From: an uncultured Clostridia bacterium
GTDB lineage: Bacteria; Bacillota; Clostridia; TANB77; CAG-508
DNA: 5,767 nt
Assembly: GCA_934179885.1 (NCBI GenBank)
Contig: CAKPQY010000055.1
Location: 1 to 5,767, forward strand
Direction of reading: 5' to 3'
Part shown: in pieces, positions 5,578-5,767 of the stretch
Layout: every line of letters begins with the position of its first letter
Position numbering within the stretch: the first letter of the stretch is position 1
The notes under the pieces: model-generated
The model's input: only the letters and a program-made list of their open reading frames with translations
Database searches by the model: none
What the model was told of the DNA's origin: nothing
Program-made: the position numbers and the translations under genes

Positions 5578-5767
5578 CTTAAAATTTTTAAAGTATTTAA
5601 AATTTTCTCTTCCTTAGGTCTCATTATTTTCTTATCCTCTTCTTCAATATGGTCATATCCCATTAAGTGGTAAAAACCATGTACTAGCATATAACTTAGT
5701 TCTCTTTCAAAACTATGTCCGTATTCTTCAGCTTGTTCTTTTACTTTTTCAATGGAAATTATTATAT
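5574..5767 (-). CDS. ybeY: Endoribonuclease YbeY, rRNA maturation factor (5' part of gene outside window)
   Basis: Zinc-dependent single-strand endoribonuclease needed for 16S rRNA 3'-end maturation and late ribosome quality control. Only the last 63 codons are visible. They contain the diagnostic zinc motif HGFYHLMGYDH, with histidines at visible residues 29, 33 and 39 (H-x3-H-x5-H), preceded by the usual helix (IIISIEKVKEQAEEYGHSFERELSYMLVHG) and followed by an acidic stretch EEEDKK and a C-terminal helix that ends at TAG (5574-5576). The start lies beyond the right edge; a full family member has about 150-170 residues. In many Bacillota ybeY is followed by diacylglycerol kinase, cytidine deaminase and era genes; here it is followed by a DUF3048 gene instead. 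Confidence 0.94.
   Translation of the reverse strand, partial: IIISIEKVKEQAEEYGHSFERELSYMLVHGFYHLMGYDHIEEEDKKIMRPKEEKILNTLKILR

Noticed and set aside
5578..5610. AT-rich inverted repeat AAAATTTTTAAA/TTTAAAATTTT at the end of ybeY
   Set aside because: It lies inside the coding sequence, is made only of A/T, and has no following T-run on the minus strand; it is expected from composition.
1..5767. CRISPR array, tRNA, rRNA, transposase or prophage genes
   Set aside because: No regularly spaced direct repeats, cloverleaf-like segments, or transposase or integrase motifs were seen on either strand.

Overview
The window is very AT-rich, and all seven recognisable genes lie on the minus strand, so transcription runs from the right end to the left end. 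The Shine-Dalgarno sites are strong (AAAGGA, AAGGAG, GGGAGGA). AGA is the main arginine codon, TAA and TAG are used as stops, and TGA never occurs inside a gene. The set rnr, secG, ybeY and a YlbF-family gene, together with a DUF3048 protein, points to a low-GC Bacillota genome, most likely a clostridial lineage. The species cannot be named from this stretch.

In transcription order (right to left) the window holds: the C-terminal 63 codons of the rRNA maturation endonuclease YbeY, running off the right edge; a short block of degenerate heptamer repeats touching its stop codon; a membrane-anchored DUF3048 (YerB-like) protein; a GC-rich hairpin; a YlbF/YmcA-family protein; a small membrane protein with an HEXXH zinc-protease motif; secG; an inositol-monophosphatase (SuhB) family phosphatase; and RNase R, whose last part (S1 domain and tail) runs off the left edge.

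The left half has unusually legible control signals. secG, the phosphatase gene and rnr each have a promoter-like -35/-10 pair with exactly 17 bp spacing. secG and the phosphatase gene each end in a hairpin followed by a T-run. These three genes are therefore probably separate transcription units. The right half (ybeY to the protease gene) shows no convincing internal promoter and could be one transcript whose promoter lies outside the window, with partial termination before the ylbF-like gene.

Functionally this is mostly housekeeping. Three genes concern RNA processing or decay (ybeY, the ylbF-like gene, rnr) and one concerns protein export (secG). The least explained items are the HEXXH membrane protein, the DUF3048 protein, a near-identical leader block found just downstream of both the phosphatase and rnr promoters, a 19-bp inverted repeat abutting the phosphatase ribosome site, and the heptamer block. 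I see no mobile element, CRISPR array, tRNA or rRNA. No stretch longer than about 130 bases lacks a gene. I did not find a convincing new multi-gene system here.
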